In this document: in pieces, positions 63,486-64,000 of the stretch
How positions within the stretch are numbered: the first letter of the stretch is position 1
Layout of the letters: every line of letters starts with the position of its first letter
Source of the DNA: Methylobacterium gregans
GTDB lineage: Bacteria; Pseudomonadota; Alphaproteobacteria; Rhizobiales; Beijerinckiaceae
Assembly (NCBI RefSeq): GCF_022179245.1
Contig: NZ_BPQM01000030.1
Coordinates: 62,001-126,000, forward strand
Length of the DNA: 64,000 nucleotides
Direction of reading: 5' to 3'
The notes under the pieces: generated by a model
Told to the model about the DNA's origin: nothing
Databases searched by the model: none
The model's input: the letters and a program-made list of their open reading frames with translations, nothing else
Program-made: the position numbers and the translations under genes

Positions 63486-64000
63486 TTACTCCCGCTCGAT
63501 CTCGAAGAGGCCGGCGCAGCCCTGGCCGCCGGCCACGCACATGGTGACGACGGCGAAGCGCACCCCGCGGCGGCGGCCCTCCAGCAGGGCGTGGCCGACG
63601 AGCCGGGCGCCCGACATGCCGAACGGGTGGCCGACGCTGATGGCGCCGCCATTGACGTTCACGGTCTCGGGATCGAGCCCGAGCCGGTCGCGGCAGTAGA
63701 TCGACTGCGAGGCGAAGGCCTCGTTCAGTTCCCACAGGCCGATATCGTCCACGGTGAGCCCGTTGCGTTCGAGCAGGCGCGGCACGGCGAAGACCGGGCC
63801 GATGCCCATCTCGTCCGGACCGCAGCCGGCGGCCGCGAAGCCGCGCACGATCCCGAGGGGCTTCAGGCCCCGGCGCGCGGCCTCCTCGGCCGACATCAGC
63901 ACCGAGGCCGAGGCGCCGTCGGAGAGCTGGCTCGCGTTGCCGGCGGTGATGAAGGCCCCCTCCCCGCGCACGGGCTTCAGCTTGGCGAGGCCCTCCAGCG
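63486..64000 (-). CDS. Acetyl-CoA acetyltransferase (thiolase), PimB-like, partial
   Basis: The C-terminal part of a thiolase, about 171 residues, cut at the window end. The catalytic histidine is in [20 protein letters not shown] and the second cysteine in [15 protein letters not shown] at the C-terminus, as in biosynthetic/degradative thiolases; the nucleophilic cysteine lies upstream, outside the window. '[16 protein letters not shown]' is also typical. It is the first visible gene of the operon with the two acyl-CoA dehydrogenases, consistent with PimB of pimeloyl-CoA degradation. Confidence 0.9.
   Translation of the reverse strand, partial: LEGLAKLKPVRGEGAFITAGNASQLSDGASASVLMSAEEAARRGLKPLGIVRGFAAAGCGPDEMGIGPVFAVPRLLERNGLTVDDIGLWELNEAFASQSIYCRDRLGLDPETVNVNGGAISVGHPFGMSGARLVGHALLEGRRRGVRFAVVTMCVAGGQGCAGLFEIERE

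Overview
The window is about 64 kb of very GC-rich chromosome (roughly 70% by eye), densely packed with genes that have strong alphaproteobacterial signatures: a GapR-type nucleoid protein, an RcdA (DUF1465) ClpXP adaptor, a cysteine-free ribosomal protein L31, a plant-type glutamate-cysteine ligase, DUF6101 and DUF423 proteins, TTAA-N7-TTAA (CtrA-type) boxes and GGAAC-N16/17-CGTT (EcfG/PhyR-type) promoters. A Hyphomicrobiales (Rhizobiales) member of the Methylobacterium type is the best guess; this is inference, since there is no rRNA or species marker in the window. No tRNA, rRNA, CRISPR array, prophage or intact insertion sequence was seen.

Layout. 0-5.7 kb, minus strand: the YeaG/YeaH pair (PrkA kinase and a DUF444 protein cut by the window edge), two small proteins, a MerR regulator and rpsD. 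5.7-9 kb: two tandem outer-membrane beta-barrel paralogues, each with a CtrA-type box upstream, and a PAS protein. 9-12 kb: a small secreted peptide, a CobW GTPase, a low-GC gap that may hold a gene remnant, small conserved proteins and gapR. 12.3-15.6 kb: an Mfd-type translocase. 15.7-20.7 kb, minus strand: an orphan KpsE/KpsT pair, an EthD-like protein, type II NADH dehydrogenase and a zeta-like GST. 20.9-22.9 kb: a two-gene operon matching DgcN/DgcA (D-glutamate catabolism). 22.9-34.6 kb: dciA and mutY in divergent orientation, nudK-like, tusA-like, gshA, rsmE, ubiA, an inositol-monophosphatase-like enzyme, cspA and a small general-stress locus with PfpI.

34.7-50.5 kb: an L,D-transpeptidase, rcdA, rpmE, an ABC exporter, a LysR/quinone-reductase divergent pair, the rpmH-rnpA-yidC-engB-DUF423 operon, apt, a SuhB-like phosphatase, moaE with an AI-2E-type membrane protein, and a protein made of two tandem gamma-carbonic-anhydrase-like beta-helices. 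50.6-59.6 kb: icd, a VOC protein, a YdiJ-type flavin/Fe-S dehydrogenase, a PepSY protein, a broken receiver domain, a GNAT enzyme and a trypsin-like protease with an extra N-terminal domain. 59.7-64 kb: an acyl-CoA degradation cluster (GcdH, PimD-like, PimC-like, thiolase) that runs off the end and fits dicarboxylate or pimeloyl-CoA breakdown via glutaryl-CoA.

The most interesting signals are regulatory. Three near-perfect EcfG promoters drive a PfpI protein, a proline-rich peptide and a Gly/Tyr-rich secreted protein. CtrA-type boxes stand in front of both porins and, in weaker form, rcdA. A 29-bp near-perfect palindrome lies upstream of rpmE. No clearly new multi-gene system was found; the DgcN/DgcA operon, the tandem beta-helix protein, the domain-fused protease and the low-GC gap near 10.7 kb are the best leads.
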